This document shows, piece after piece, positions 47,128 through 58,148 of a DNA stretch of 64,000 nucleotides (its first letter is position 1; each line of letters opens with the position of its first letter). The position numbers and the translations under genes are program-made. Location of the stretch: contig WNKI01000003.1 of assembly GCA_015350385.1 (NCBI GenBank), positions 653,377-717,376 of the forward strand, in the 5' to 3' direction. Under the pieces are notes generated by a model. The model was given only the letters and a program-made list of their open reading frames with translations, did no database searches and had not been told where the DNA came from. This DNA is from Aculops lycopersici (lineage: Eukaryota; Arthropoda; Arachnida; Trombidiformes; Eriophyidae).

Positions 47128-47512
47128 NNNNNNNNNNNNNNNNNNNNNNNNNNNNNNNNNNNNNNNNNNNNNNNNNNNNNNNNNNNNNNNNNNNNNNNNN
47201 NNNNNNNNNNNNNNNNNNNNNNNNNNNNNNNNNNNNNNNNNNNNNNNNNNNNNNNNNNNNNNNNNNNNNNNNNNNNNNNNNNNNNNNNNNNNNNNNNNNN
47301 NNNNNNNNNNNNNNNNNNNNNNNNNNNNNNNNNNNNNNNNNNNNNNNNNNNNNNNNNNNNNNNNNNNNNNNNNNNNNNNNNNNNNNNNNNNNNNNNNNNN
47401 NNNNNNNNNNNNNNNNNNNNNNNNNNNNNNNNNNNNNNNNNNNNNNNNNNNNNNNNNNNNNNNNNNNNNNNNNNNNNNNNNNNNNNNNNNNNNNNNNNNN
47501 NNNNNNNNNNNN
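47128..47512. other. assembly gap (385 N)
   Basis: Undetermined bases. Flanks are GC-rich and repetitive (GGCGGC/CAGCAG-like on the left), a common cause of such gaps. Confidence 1.
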
Positions 47513-49266
47513 AATCCACAAGCCGATTCAATGGCCGTATCTCGCACCCAAAGTTGGTTCGTCTGTCTGTGCGTCTGACTGCTAGCGCAGGAGAGTGCGC
47601 GACACTTCCACCTGCTGCTCCTCCGAAGCCGGCGATGCGACAACAACGCTGCCACACTGATTAGCTAGCTTGCCAATATTCAAGGTCGCTAATGATGTAA
47701 TTGCCATTTGTTGTTGTTGTTTGTTTAGAGGCTCGCCTTCTTGATATTCTTGAATGAGTTGGAATTGCTACCATCTGTTTGTTGAGAGCTCAACAGAGGA
47801 GATTGCTCATTCTCGTGCTCAACCAACAGCGTAATTGAGATCGAAATTGTTCTTGGGTTTCCGGGAATTTGTTTCGAGCATAGCATAGTTGAAGACATCG
47901 AGTTGACTGACTCCACGCGCCGATTACTCGCTCGCTCGCTCTTCGGTTGGCTAGTTGTTTCATCTATCTATCTAATTATCTACCTGAACTCTCCGAATTG
48001 TTGCGTCAAATAAGTTCGCTTGCCGAGCCTAAACTGAAACCCTCGCTATCTGGCCGCGAGCCTAAAATTAGCGGGCATAAAATTGCCCGAATTTTCCGGG
48101 GGTCAAACAACTGCAGAGATCCAGGAATCTCGACAGGCTACTGAATATAATGATTGTTGAGTTCCAGTCGGCGATATGTGCACTTGCGCCTCGAAACCCG
48201 CCTGACGCCCTCAGAGGAGCCAAAGCCATTGGGGGCCGGTGGTATTGGCGCATTATTACTCATTACTCGTCGAGGTGACGCGAAGCGACGCAATGCCATG
48301 CCATGCATTTCGACGAGCAGGTCGCGAGTTGAGGTGAGTTCAGTTAGTTGAGGCAGGTAAAGTGCGCCGCGACCCGAGAGGAGCAGAAGGGGCGCGCGTT
48401 TATGTGTCTATTTTGGCCGCTTCGCGTTGCCATCGGCACTCTCGCCAGAAAGATGTAAACTTTGCGATGCGAGTTTCGAGTGGCGAGACTGTTGAACTCT
48501 GCGGCAAACTCCATGAGCGCGAGTTTTCCTTTTCAGAGTAAGCAAAACTGTATGTAAAAATGATCATAGACAAAAACCACGGACTGTCCCTCTGTGTAAC
48601 GCAATGTGCCGGCGAGTTTACTTACTTTACAGCATGAGCGAAGGCCGTCGCAGTATTCTCTTCTTCTCTCGATGCAAAAGTAACGGAGGCATCATCACAC
48701 TTATGACTCGCAGGTGCCCCGCGGTCTCACTGACGCAATGGAACGCGACACTGCGTTACGCAATCTAACGTAGCGAGCGACGACTCGCACAGGAAAGTTC
48801 GAATTTCGAATCTCACTCGCGCACAGCCGAGAGATACTGTTGAGAACTTGAACTCAACTGTGTGGCAGTAGCGCTTCGCCGAGACTCTACAAGACTCTCG
48901 CAACGGCGGCGGCGGTAGCAGCGGTACAGATCTGCTGCGCAATGTGGGGGAAATCCGGTGCACATGCGCCGAAAACTGGAGCATGACCTCCGGGCTTGCG
49001 GATGTAAACATTTCGAGAAAGTCTGTGCGGTTATTTGTGAGTTTGATTGATTGAAGGCACAGATTGCACAAGCTCACTGTCTCACATAACACAACATTGA
49101 GGCCTGATGGCGCCGGCTGGCCAGAAAGAGTGGCGCTATGCGTTTGCAAAATTTTGCGCGCTTTACGTGTCAACTTTTCACTGATTTCCTTTTTATATCA
49201 TCACAATGTCTATTGTTGTAGAGATTCTATTATTTTTATTAGAGATCAATACATTAAATCTTAACA

Positions 49267-51048
49267 ATGGATATTCGCAATCCAATAAACGTCGAGTCAA
49301 TTGATCCCAATCAAGGCGGCAATCAAGGCGGCAATCAGACGCAAGAATTGAGACGCCCAAGTGTTTTATTGGCTAGCACCTACGACACCCAAACAAACTC
49401 GTCACAAAGCGAGTGTTTGAGTTTCAGTCAGGATATGCAAAATTCCGTGACTCAGAAGCAGCAGCGACAATCGAACAATGCGCTCGACAACACGATAGAC
49501 TTTGCGACACAACCAGCCATTTCGTTATCTCAACCACCTCAAGTAGCAACAGCCACCGACGACCAACTGGTTAGCCAAACGTACAAAGTAAATAGTAGAC
49601 GAATCGAAAGAACAACCATTGCAAACCAAAGACGCAAATCAACGCCACTGATGGGTGCTCTCTTTGGCTCCACCAAGAGTGGAAATGGAAAGCTGGTGAC
49701 CTACCTGCTGGCCACTAGCTTGGTTATAACACTTTTCAACGTACTACTCCTATCGTCCATCGTGAAGCGCATTCGGTTAGCTGACGGCGAGAGTGATGGC
49801 GACGGCCACTCACCTGGCAGCGGATATTTGAGCCTAAGTGGCAAGATTGTTTGGAATGAGCTGGAGCCGATGGGTTTGGGCGGCGCGCTGCTCAAGCTGC
49901 CGACTCGATTGGCGCCAGGCAAATCGATTGCACTTAAGACAATCAAGTCGTCGACGCCCAATGGCCAGCAGCAGTTGTCGCGGCCACTTAAGCTCGAGAT
50001 TGATGATAGTGGTGGCGGTTTAAGAGAGTTAACAGGTGGTAGTAGTAGCGGCCACTTGTTTTTATTAGCTAACGGTGGCCCCAGATCGAGCTCAAGCTTG
50101 AACCGTTTTGCGCAAAACAGTGATAAGCTCAGCAGCGACCACAACCACGAAGAAACGAGAGATGAAGATTTGGACAATGACAAAAATGAGCCGACAGCAA
50201 GTGTGACCCGTCAGATTGGAGAAGGTAAATCTAATTACCTGGCTGTGAATGCGAGAGCAAATTTGAAAAGTCAATCGGCTGGTGCAGCAGCCGGCAGTGC
50301 CGACGGCGACATGAGATTTGGATTGGAGTTTGGCACAAGCCGACGCTTTAAGCTCGAACTGCTGGCAGGTAGTCAGTCGAATGCGCGAGGAACAAATAAG
50401 CTAATGACACAGGGAACAGGTGGTAGTGTCTTGAGAAAAAATTTGTATTCCCAAAGTGATAGTTCATATTTAAACTCGAATCCAAAAACGATGAGCTCGC
50501 CTTTGTTTGAGTTCGATGGCGAACAACAATCAATCAGTTTGGCGCTTGAAACAAAGCTCAATACGAAGAAGCCTGGCGACAGCGACAAACTTGCAAGTTC
50601 AAGTGATGACGCCACAGTTAGAGATTCAATCAAGTCCACGACGATGCTAAATATCGAGGGAACACTAAGCACAAACTCGGAAATAACGGGACTCCTCGGC
50701 TCAGATCTAGAGGTTCAAGTTAGAAATGGAAGCCTGCATGCTGATGGTCTAGGCAGAGTGCGATTGGTTAGTCGGGCGGGCGGTGTGCAGTTGGGCAGCT
50801 ACGATTGCGTCGAGTTTGTGGCGCCGGCGATTGAGTTAGATGCAAAACGATTGTACCTAACAAGAGGAATCAAGTATCTAGATTCGCCTGACTTCAAGGG
50901 TTTTCCAGGTAAAAAGTTGGCCACTAACACTGGGCAAATTTCTGAACTTAACCAGGGGCGACGTTCAGCAATTGTTGCAAATCAAAACAACAGTCCAATT
51001 CGCGCCTACAATCTCGTGGAGGCCAGCGGAATTTTGATGGCCGCTTAA
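49267..51048 (+). CDS. type II membrane protein, possibly sarcoglycan-like
   Basis: Intronless, 593 aa. The N-terminal 142 residues are polar and cytoplasmic, ending in basic residues (RRIERTT, NQRRKS). They are followed by one membrane helix (about 143-166, TYLLATSLVITLFNVLLLSS) and a long extracellular part. The C-terminal third alternates short beta strands (LEVQVRNGSLHADGLGRVRL, SRAGGVQLGSYD, FVAPAIELDAKRLYL), which recalls the repeated strand pattern of beta/gamma/delta-sarcoglycans of the muscle dystrophin complex. Against this, the paired C-terminal cysteines of sarcoglycans are absent (a single extracellular Cys in YDCVEF) and the middle is long and low complexity. The topology is well supported, the family only weakly. 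AATAAA lies at 51090. It is divergent from the DYRK gene. Confidence 0.65.
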   Translation: MDIRNPINVESIDPNQGGNQGGNQTQELRRPSVLLASTYDTQTNSSQSECLSFSQDMQNSVTQKQQRQSNNALDNTIDFATQPAISLSQPPQVATATDDQLVSQTYKVNSRRIERTTIANQRRKSTPLMGALFGSTKSGNGKLVTYLLATSLVITLFNVLLLSSIVKRIRLADGESDGDGHSPGSGYLSLSGKIVWNELEPMGLGGALLKLPTRLAPGKSIALKTIKSSTPNGQQQLSRPLKLEIDDSGGGLRELTGGSSSGHLFLLANGGPRSSSSLNRFAQNSDKLSSDHNHEETRDEDLDNDKNEPTASVTRQIGEGKSNYLAVNARANLKSQSAGAAAGSADGDMRFGLEFGTSRRFKLELLAGSQSNARGTNKLMTQGTGGSVLRKNLYSQSDSSYLNSNPKTMSSPLFEFDGEQQSISLALETKLNTKKPGDSDKLASSSDDATVRDSIKSTTMLNIEGTLSTNSEITGLLGSDLEVQVRNGSLHADGLGRVRLVSRAGGVQLGSYDCVEFVAPAIELDAKRLYLTRGIKYLDSPDFKGFPGKKLATNTGQISELNQGRRSAIVANQNNSPIRAYNLVEASGILMAA

Positions 51049-51089
51049 GTTGAGATTCTAATGCAATTAGATTGCATAGAATGAAGCAG

Positions 51090-51095
51090 AATAAA
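51090..51095 (+). terminator. poly(A) signal AATAAA of the type II membrane-protein gene
   Basis: Canonical hexamer 42 nt after the stop codon. Confidence 0.65.
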
Positions 51096-52947
51096 ACTGG
51101 AGCATCTCAGGCTTATTCTCTGTCAATTGCACCAATATAATCCACTAGAGTGAGTCAAGTGGAAGTGAACAGGCGATCAACTGGAGCAAGAATGAGAGCA
51201 GCTCAGTGACGACTTGATGTCATTAATTTTTTGTTCCGTTAGCCACCTGTACGCTCACCTGTACAGTGCTGTGCATAGAATCCAAACTCGCATAAAAAGG
51301 TCTACCTGATAGTGAACAATGATCGCAGAGTAATGACTTCTATCGACCTCTGCACTAACTGGCGGCTAGCTTGCCAATAATGCGGAGGCAGCTGGCCATT
51401 CGTTTGTTCTACTGACGGAACAAACAAACAAGAATCGTGCAACTCTTTCCAATTCTAATGCTCGGCAACCAACCAGTCGCCACTTGTTGCTGGTGCTGAT
51501 GCTGTTGTTTTTGTTATAGTTATTGTTGTTGTTGCTTCTGCTGCTGCCTCCTCCGAGCTAGCAACTAAACTGGGTGAAGAGAAACAGAAGGATCCTATCA
51601 ATCAAGTTCTATTTAAGTCGCGTATCGCCAACGCAAAACTGTTGCTATCGGTTTGCCCACCGAGGCAACCGACTAACGGTGCAGCGGCAATGATTCGAGT
51701 TTATTACATGACACGCAGGTATTAGTTGGTTAGTCGCTCGTTTGGAGTTATACAAGCAGCAGCCAGCTTGCCTGTTAGTTAGTTAGTTGGCTTGCTTCAG
51801 TCGGATTCTTTACAAACTTTGCCCAGTCACATGCCCGCCGGTTGGTATCTGGCGACTGACAGATAGTTGGGCAGGTAGCAGCGGCAATTCCACTTGTTAT
51901 CAGGTAGGCGAACAGGCGCCACCATAGACCGGCAACGAGCTCATAATAGAGGTGCAAATGGGAGCGACCACCATTGTGACTGGCTCCCGGTCTCGGCCGT
52001 TTGGTTGGATCTTTGGAAGCGATGGAAGCAGCGGCAGGTGGACTCGCAAGTTAAATGACCAGTTAGAAGGCTAGTAGAAGGCGACTAGTTTGCTCCTTTT
52101 GCTTTTGCTGCCGGCGAACTCGAGCCATAATGACGAGCAAAGGGAGTAGCGGGACGTAACAGCAACAGCTACACAAAAGTACAACGGCATTCGGATAGTG
52201 GTGGACGTTGTCGGTTGTTGCCGTGCACCAACATGTTGCCTCGGTGACGGGATTTGCACCGTTGCAATGTCTCAGTGTTGCAGTTTTTAAATGCGAAGGC
52301 TCCATTCTCAGTCTCTGTCTATCTATTGGTTGAAAAGTGGACCAAAGTCCAGCTGGTTTGCTGGACGGAGTTGCACTAGATGATCTCGCGGCGAGTCTTC
52401 ATTTTTTCGCTTCATACTTTAGCCAGATGCGAGACTCAAGTCTCGAGAGAGTTGTTTTGTCTTTCAATCAAGGAGGTGGGCAGCGATAGAATAAACTAGA
52501 GATGGCCACTTGTTTGCGCGACGCCCACGTAAGTCGCGCAATGCGGCCACTTGTTGAGGCTGCCGCTCTCGGTGTTGGAAGTGTTGACGGCGCCACCAGT
52601 CGACCTTTTTACTCGAAGCCAAAAGAATGAGCAAAGGTAGAAAAAAAAACTCCACCGGGTCACACAATCCTCGGTGATGGCCGGAAAGCTTCGCCCGTTG
52701 CATGGAATGAAGTCAGAGCCTTCTTTCAATCATCTCATTTGGACTCAAAGGATTGCCCGTTCATTTTGGCGCCACTATTCTCGTCTAATTGCAGTTTAGT
52801 CATGCGCCTGCTCCAGTTTCAATTCGAGGCTATATTTACTCTGCAATGGTGGCCTCTGTTGTCGATTGGATTTCACTAGCCGAATAGAATCAACATACCT
52901 CCTGAAATGAGGGTCACACTCTTATAATATCTCAATTCAGATTACTT

Positions 52948-52953
52948 TATTAA
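52948..52953 (-). terminator. poly(A) signal AATAAA of the nAChR gene
   Basis: TTTATT on the plus strand, 48 nt after the receptor stop codon when read on the minus strand. Confidence 0.65.
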
Positions 52954-53000
52954 TTTGAATTCATATGACAGATCAATTTGTGCAGCAATAACAATTAAGC

Positions 53001-56000
53001 TCACAAGTCGGCATCAAAACTGTCAGGTAAATTTGGCCGCATTTTTGGTCCCAATTTGCTGAGTTTTATATCGATGGGCTCGCGACTATCGTAAAGAGCC
53101 GGTGCTCGCAGAATAATCATTGCGGTTCCAACGATGCAAACAAAACTGAATACAAATAGCAATAGCCGATCTATCACAGTGGCAACATATCGCCAGTCCT
53201 CCTCGATTTTGTTATGGTTTTCCCTATTCTCCATTCGTTTGGCCACGAAATCCAAGCTTAAAAAGGCATTCTTAACCTCGTGGTGCTCCAAGCCGCACAA
53301 ACTTATCACCTGTTCCTCGCAATCGTCCACTGCCCTTAAAAATTGTGGCTGCCTCGATTTGGGACACTTACAACTGCCCTCCGCTTTTTCCCAATTCAAA
53401 GTTTCTTGTCTTCGTTTATCCGGAACCGAAGTGATTGTTGGATCACCTCGGTTGACGCCACAATGAACTAACTTGGTCTTCCTGATTTCCTCGCAGGTGT
53501 CATCGTCTCGGCGGCGCATATGGAGGACACGCGGCAGGAAGTCGAGGAAAAACCAGCGCTGGCGCTTGGACATCTTGTGGGAGGAGGCGTTACGAAAGCT
53601 GATATTTAACACGTAAACTGTGGCCACCACGGAAACTGTAACAAGTGTCAGCGTGAACAGAAGGTATTGGCCTAAGAGTGGTACCTCAAACGAAGTTGGC
53701 GGCATGATTTCAATGAGACACAAGAGAAACACATCAACTGAGAGCACAATTGATATGGTGAGCGAGACCTGATTTCCTCAATTCGATATAAGTTCATTGT
53801 ATTGTTTTTCCGAGAGTTTTAATGGAATTGTATTTTAAGGTTGTGGTTAGTGGGTAATAGAGAATAATAATCTGATAGTTGTAGCTTTATATTAGTTTGG
53901 CCAAAATGATAAACTTCCAAAACTAAACTCAGGTGCTCCGCAGCCCCAAGTGCAGAGAGAAAATTTGGGTCTCTCTTCCAGGAAACCCAACCTCTTGTCT
54001 CGCGAGTCGCGAGTCGCGACTTGAGCCTCAAACTGCCACTTGATATCTCCTCTCTCGATCTCTGTTCACTTTTAACCAGTTGCCGCTCACTTTGATGAAC
54101 TCTCTGTCTTTTGATGAGTCTATTAGATAGTAGATGATGATGAAAAGTAGAGAGAGAGAGGCTTTAAGCCTTTTGATTGATACGCAAAAGCAAAATCAGC
54201 GCCAACTCAATGGGGATTTAGCAAGTAACATGTGCAAATCACTCGAGCATCACGAGAGTCGCTTAACTTTTGAGCTCGAGTTGAGGTTGGTGGCCTAAGT
54301 AATCTTGGTTAGGATCTCAAGTTGGAAAAAGGACAAGAGAGAGAGGCACAAAGACAAGAGATCCACTTGATCTTGTTGCCAGGATTCAATTATCGAGAGC
54401 TTCCAATGAATTGCACTCAACTGAACCAAACTGCATCCAAACTGGTGACGATATCACAAGTCTCGGCTGAACGATCGCATCAACCTAATGGTCGCCGCTT
54501 AACTCGAACAGAGAAACGGGGAGAGATAGAGAGACTCGCTGAGGTTTTGGTCCTGGAATCTTTGGAAATCTCGAGGCTAGTATCTCGAACCGGAAGCACT
54601 CGAGCTGCCGAAATCAGCTAAAGCCATAGAGGAGTTGAGGAGAAGGTTGGCGCGACCAAGCTAATGATTAAATCTCACACAAGCACAAGTGGGGAGAATA
54701 CCAAGTAGGAGTTTAGTGTTTGAGTGAAACACTTGAGTCACTTGGTTGCAATTGAGGGCTATGAGTTCTTATTTTTTTCCCTCGTCTCGTCTCGTCTTCT
54801 CTCTTCTTTAACTTAGTGCTCCCTTTAGTACAAAGCCAGACGCGAGGCAATGAGGCGACGGCCACAGGAAGCGACGACGGGCACTGATCTAAATGCGCCG
54901 CATAAATACATACTTCACGCGGCTTGCTTCCCGTTCGCGAGTTAGAGGCTCTCCCTCTAACTCTCTTAGTTTTGAAGGCAATAGTAGCCGCCTGGAGTAC
55001 TGTATGCCGAATGGTAACGCCACCCTAATGATCGGTTGCCGGAAATGGAACGACGCGCCTCAGTTTGGTTTCAGGGCAAGTCGGCCACCAACTCAGAGTC
55101 CGCCGAGTGGCAAGCCAGATCGAGGCAGCTGATTGATGGTCTGGGAGGCGATCAGCTGGCTGTGAGAAGTGGAGCCAGTGGAGACTAAGGTGGCAACTTG
55201 TCAGCGGACTTCATTATTGGTGTTTATATTATCATTGGTCTTGCCTTACAACTGCTCGCCTCTCGTAGAGTCACACTTATCTCTCACATATTTAAGTGGC
55301 CAGAATCTCTCGTATGAAATGGGCTCACTGTTGGTTGTTTCTGGTATATGGAAATATAACTAATTGATTGATCGATAACTTACCTTTTCATTGCTGTCCG
55401 AGGGCAAGTAAAAGACTAGAATGGACAATAGTGACATGACTACACAGGGCGAGATTAAATTGATTGTGTAGAAGAGCGTCTTCCTCCTTAAGGTTACATT
55501 GAAGGTTATATCTATGGGTTTAAATGTGAGTTCGGGTTAGAATTGCAATCATACATTGGAAAGTAAATCCAAACTTCTGAATACTACCAGATTTCATTGT
55601 ACTTGATGAACCAATAACTCACCTTGAAAGGCGCCGACGCAACACTCGTAGGTTCGCTCGCGCCGAGTTGCCGGCACTGCTATTACGTCCCACTCGACGT
55701 TTAGCAAAAAGTCGCTTAGGTCGATTCCGATATCAATCTGGTTGCTTGAGTTTGTGAGTGACGTTGAGTTAACATCCGGTTGGTTGATGTGGCGCAAGTC
55801 GATCTGAGTGGTTTTATGAAGTTTTTTTTGTTCACGTTAGCAATAATTTCAATCCAACAGACCGAGCGAATGAGAGAAGTAGGCTAATAGTGAGACTGGA
55901 AGTTGGAGGTCCACCCTTCTCGCTAAGTTGAGTGGTTACAATTGCAACAATCACACTCTCGTTCTTCTCCATCACTGTGTAGTTGTGTTAAAAACTTACG

Positions 56001-57077
56001 TGATTTCCGTTCCACGTCCACGTGCTGCGTTAGTTTCGTTGAGTTTATTCCAGTTCCCAGGTATGAGGAGGAGAGGCACCGGTGGTCAGCGTAGTGGTGG
56101 TTGTTGTTGTAGTTGTAGCAGGAAGTGGAGTTTGTTGCTTAGGTTAATTAGATGAATCTAGTGTTGTTTGGTTTAGCCATTTGAGTTGAGATTAGCTGGC
56201 TAGCATATGATCTCATAATGTATGTATACAACTACCAAACACCAATCGAGAACCCAACTCTAACATTAGGAGCAACTATAAATGCTCATATACTAATACT
56301 AACCCAAACTTCATGATGCAAGTCTGCGAGTCGAAAGGGAAATAGGAGACGTCTATGTTGCATGATGACTTGTAAACGGCCGGCGGTTTCCAAATGATTC
56401 GCCCATCACTATTTAGTACCGCCTTGTTCATAATGGTGACCACGTAGTCGCCGTCCGCGCTAATTGAGTTTCATATCATTGGTTTGTGTCGGTGTTGGTT
56501 GTCGTTGGAATAGTTTTCTTTTTGTTAGCATTTTTGTTTCACTGGAACGGAAATGGACTTTTCATGTAATAACTAAGCGGAGCTGGTATCTAAGTTGAAT
56601 CACAAAAAGCAAAGGGGGGAGAAGGAACCACTACTAACTTATTGTACAGCACCAAGTCGGGCCGCCAAATATCCTCCGATGGAACGTGAAGTTTTGTGAT
56701 GCCGCCGTAGTCATCGGGATCCCACTTGAGCTTGTAGTCCGTCCATTCTTGTTCCACCCAAACAATCGTGGTCATCATTTGGTAGCGGAGATTCTTGAAT
56801 GTTCAAAACTCCGGGTTAGTTTTCTTGACCTCTTAAGGGGATTTTTTTTTCTACTTCTGGTCTAAAAACTTACCACATCAATCAATTGAGAAAGTCTCAG
56901 GCCCAATTTCACTTGCAAAGTATCGGTATCATTTTGCACTGGACGCACAAATCTATTGTAGGACATCATAAGATCTTCGTATAATCGATTTGCATCTGAG
57001 CTGACTGCTTGAGTTTCTCTTGGACTTGAGATTAAAATTACTGCTACTATGACTGATGACAATTTTAAAAATACCAT
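53001..57077 (-). CDS. nicotinic acetylcholine receptor alpha-type subunit (complete, seven exons)
   Basis: Ligand-gated cation channel subunit of the Cys-loop family. Exons (minus strand): 57077-56874, 56793-56639, 56459-56304, 56024-56000, 55803-55623, 55511-55384, 53768-53001. All junctions have GT..AG and keep frame, giving 538 aa. Features in order: signal peptide (MVFLKLSSVIVAVILISS); the N-terminal helix ANRLYEDLMMSYN; WRPDLVLYN-NADGDY; Cys-loop CNIDVSYFPFDSQTC with the usual 13 residues between cysteines; loop-B tryptophan in GTWTWNG; vicinal cysteines TYECCVGAF, which mark an alpha subunit (the later loop-C aromatic is Phe); TM1 after LRRKTLFYTINL; TM2; TM3 (LLGQYLLFTLTLVTVSVV); MA helix (DFVAKRMENRENHNKIEEDW) and TM4. 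TM2 carries Asp at 12' (SVDVF), where Thr is usual, and -2' is Asn instead of Gly. Exon 4 is only 25 nt. It is head to head with a paralogue. Confidence 0.93.
53769..55383 (-). other. intron 6 of the nAChR gene (1.6 kb)
   Basis: The largest intron of the receptor gene, separating TM1 from TM2. It opens with GTAAGT after ...SDSNEK and closes with ATCAG before the GTC codon of TM2. It carries an open frame on the plus strand (54322-54621) without support and a GTCGCGA-G-TCGCGAC palindrome at 54006-54020. Confidence 0.75.
54006..54020. repeat. short perfect palindrome GTCGCGA-G-TCGCGAC
   Basis: Seven-bp arms around one base, preceded by CTCGCGA, so three TCGCGA words lie within about 20 nt. A possible binding site in the intron; function unknown. 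Confidence 0.6.
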
Positions 57078-58148
57078 AAAATTGAGCACTTGTTTGGGAT
57101 AAAACACTCTCGTTTTCGGCTCACACTTACATTTCGACAACCACCACCGCCAGCGCCGACACGATGACCTCGTGGCAGTTGGTGGTGTAGTTGATGGCGG
57201 CAAGGTGCCATCAAGCATTGCCATTTGCTTGAGGCCACTGCGACGAGGTATCTGGTTGGCGGTGGCGGTGGTGCCACTGTAGACATCACTACCGGCAACC
57301 TCTCGACGAGCGGACCGCAAGTGCATAGCTCCTATCGAAGACTAACTCGCTTGGCGCTCGCAAACTCAACTGACTAGCGGTAAGATAAGCACTCTGGCAT
57401 GTTGGCCAAGTTGAGTATCGCGCGCGAAAAGTTGCACGACCCACAAGAGGGAGATTGTGAAATGCGCGCGCCTTCCATTCGGGCCCATAATCTACGAATG
57501 CGACTGCGTAACTCGGCGGCTAGCTTGCCAAATCTCAACTCGCTCGCTTGTTGGAGTGGCATCATCGTAGTCGTGGTCGTTGCCGCTGATTCGAGCATTT
57601 AGATTTAGGCAGTCGGCGTGGTGGTCGGTTGGTGAGTAGAAGCAGTAGCAGGAGGATTGATCTTTCGAATGAGAGCAGCGGGAAAGTGAGAATGAGAGAA
57701 AGAGAGCGAGTCAAGCGCGTGGTAGTTTGTTTTGATTGGCACACGTTTCACCGGCTGACACTCAAGCATGCACCTCATTTACTCAAAAACTAACGACCAC
57801 CTGGTAGATTTTTTCACAATTAGATAACTTGATATTATTGTCATATATACATATTGAATAAATTCTACTGAGAGTTATATCAGAATTCGTGCGGATATAA
57901 GAAGACCACAAGTTGACGCACACACAAATAACAATACTTATTTCATTCAACGACAAGTGAGACACAATCATAGTTAAGGGAGAAAGGCTTATGCGACGAG
58001 TTGAATAAGAAGGAGGGAAATGAGATTAGATTTTAGGCGATCAAGAGGAAGAGGAAAACGAAGACGATGTATCACTTCAACCAGGTGATGATTATATAAT
58101 GAATGTAGCCAGGTAGTTTGGTAATTAGTAGCGAGTGAGAAGGTGAGC
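57078..58148. other. shared upstream region of the two head-to-head nAChR genes
   Basis: The region between the first coding exons of the divergent receptor genes. The minus-strand frame remains open from 57077 up to 57326 but would put about 83 low-complexity residues before the signal peptide, so the start at 57077 is preferred. The rest shows no coding evidence; 57780-57970 is AT-rich. Promoters or 5' UTR exons of both genes are expected here. Confidence 0.5.

Larger units (their letters stand above)
45542..49266. other. intergenic between divergent DYRK and membrane-protein genes, with assembly gap
   Basis: This stretch holds the 5' regions of two divergent genes. No supported ORF is present: frames spanning the gap are artefacts of N, and 48727-49173 on the minus strand has no domain. 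It includes a CT run (46102-46122), an imperfect inverted repeat at 46569-46623 and GC-rich sequence flanking the gap. Confidence 0.5.
51049..53000. other. intergenic between convergent genes, no gene recognised
   Basis: The 3' flanks of the membrane-protein gene and of the acetylcholine receptor gene. Short open frames at 51775-51957, 52063-52305 and 52464-52729 overlap one another and have no domain. Apart from the two poly(A) signals nothing else stands out. Confidence 0.5.

Noticed and set aside
46806..47657. Frames of 143-259 aa spanning the N gap
   Set aside because: Most of the translation is undetermined bases; no evidence of coding on either side.
57078..57326. Upstream extension of the first nAChR exon
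   Set aside because: It would place about 83 low-complexity residues before a good signal peptide; the ATG at 57077 is the better start.
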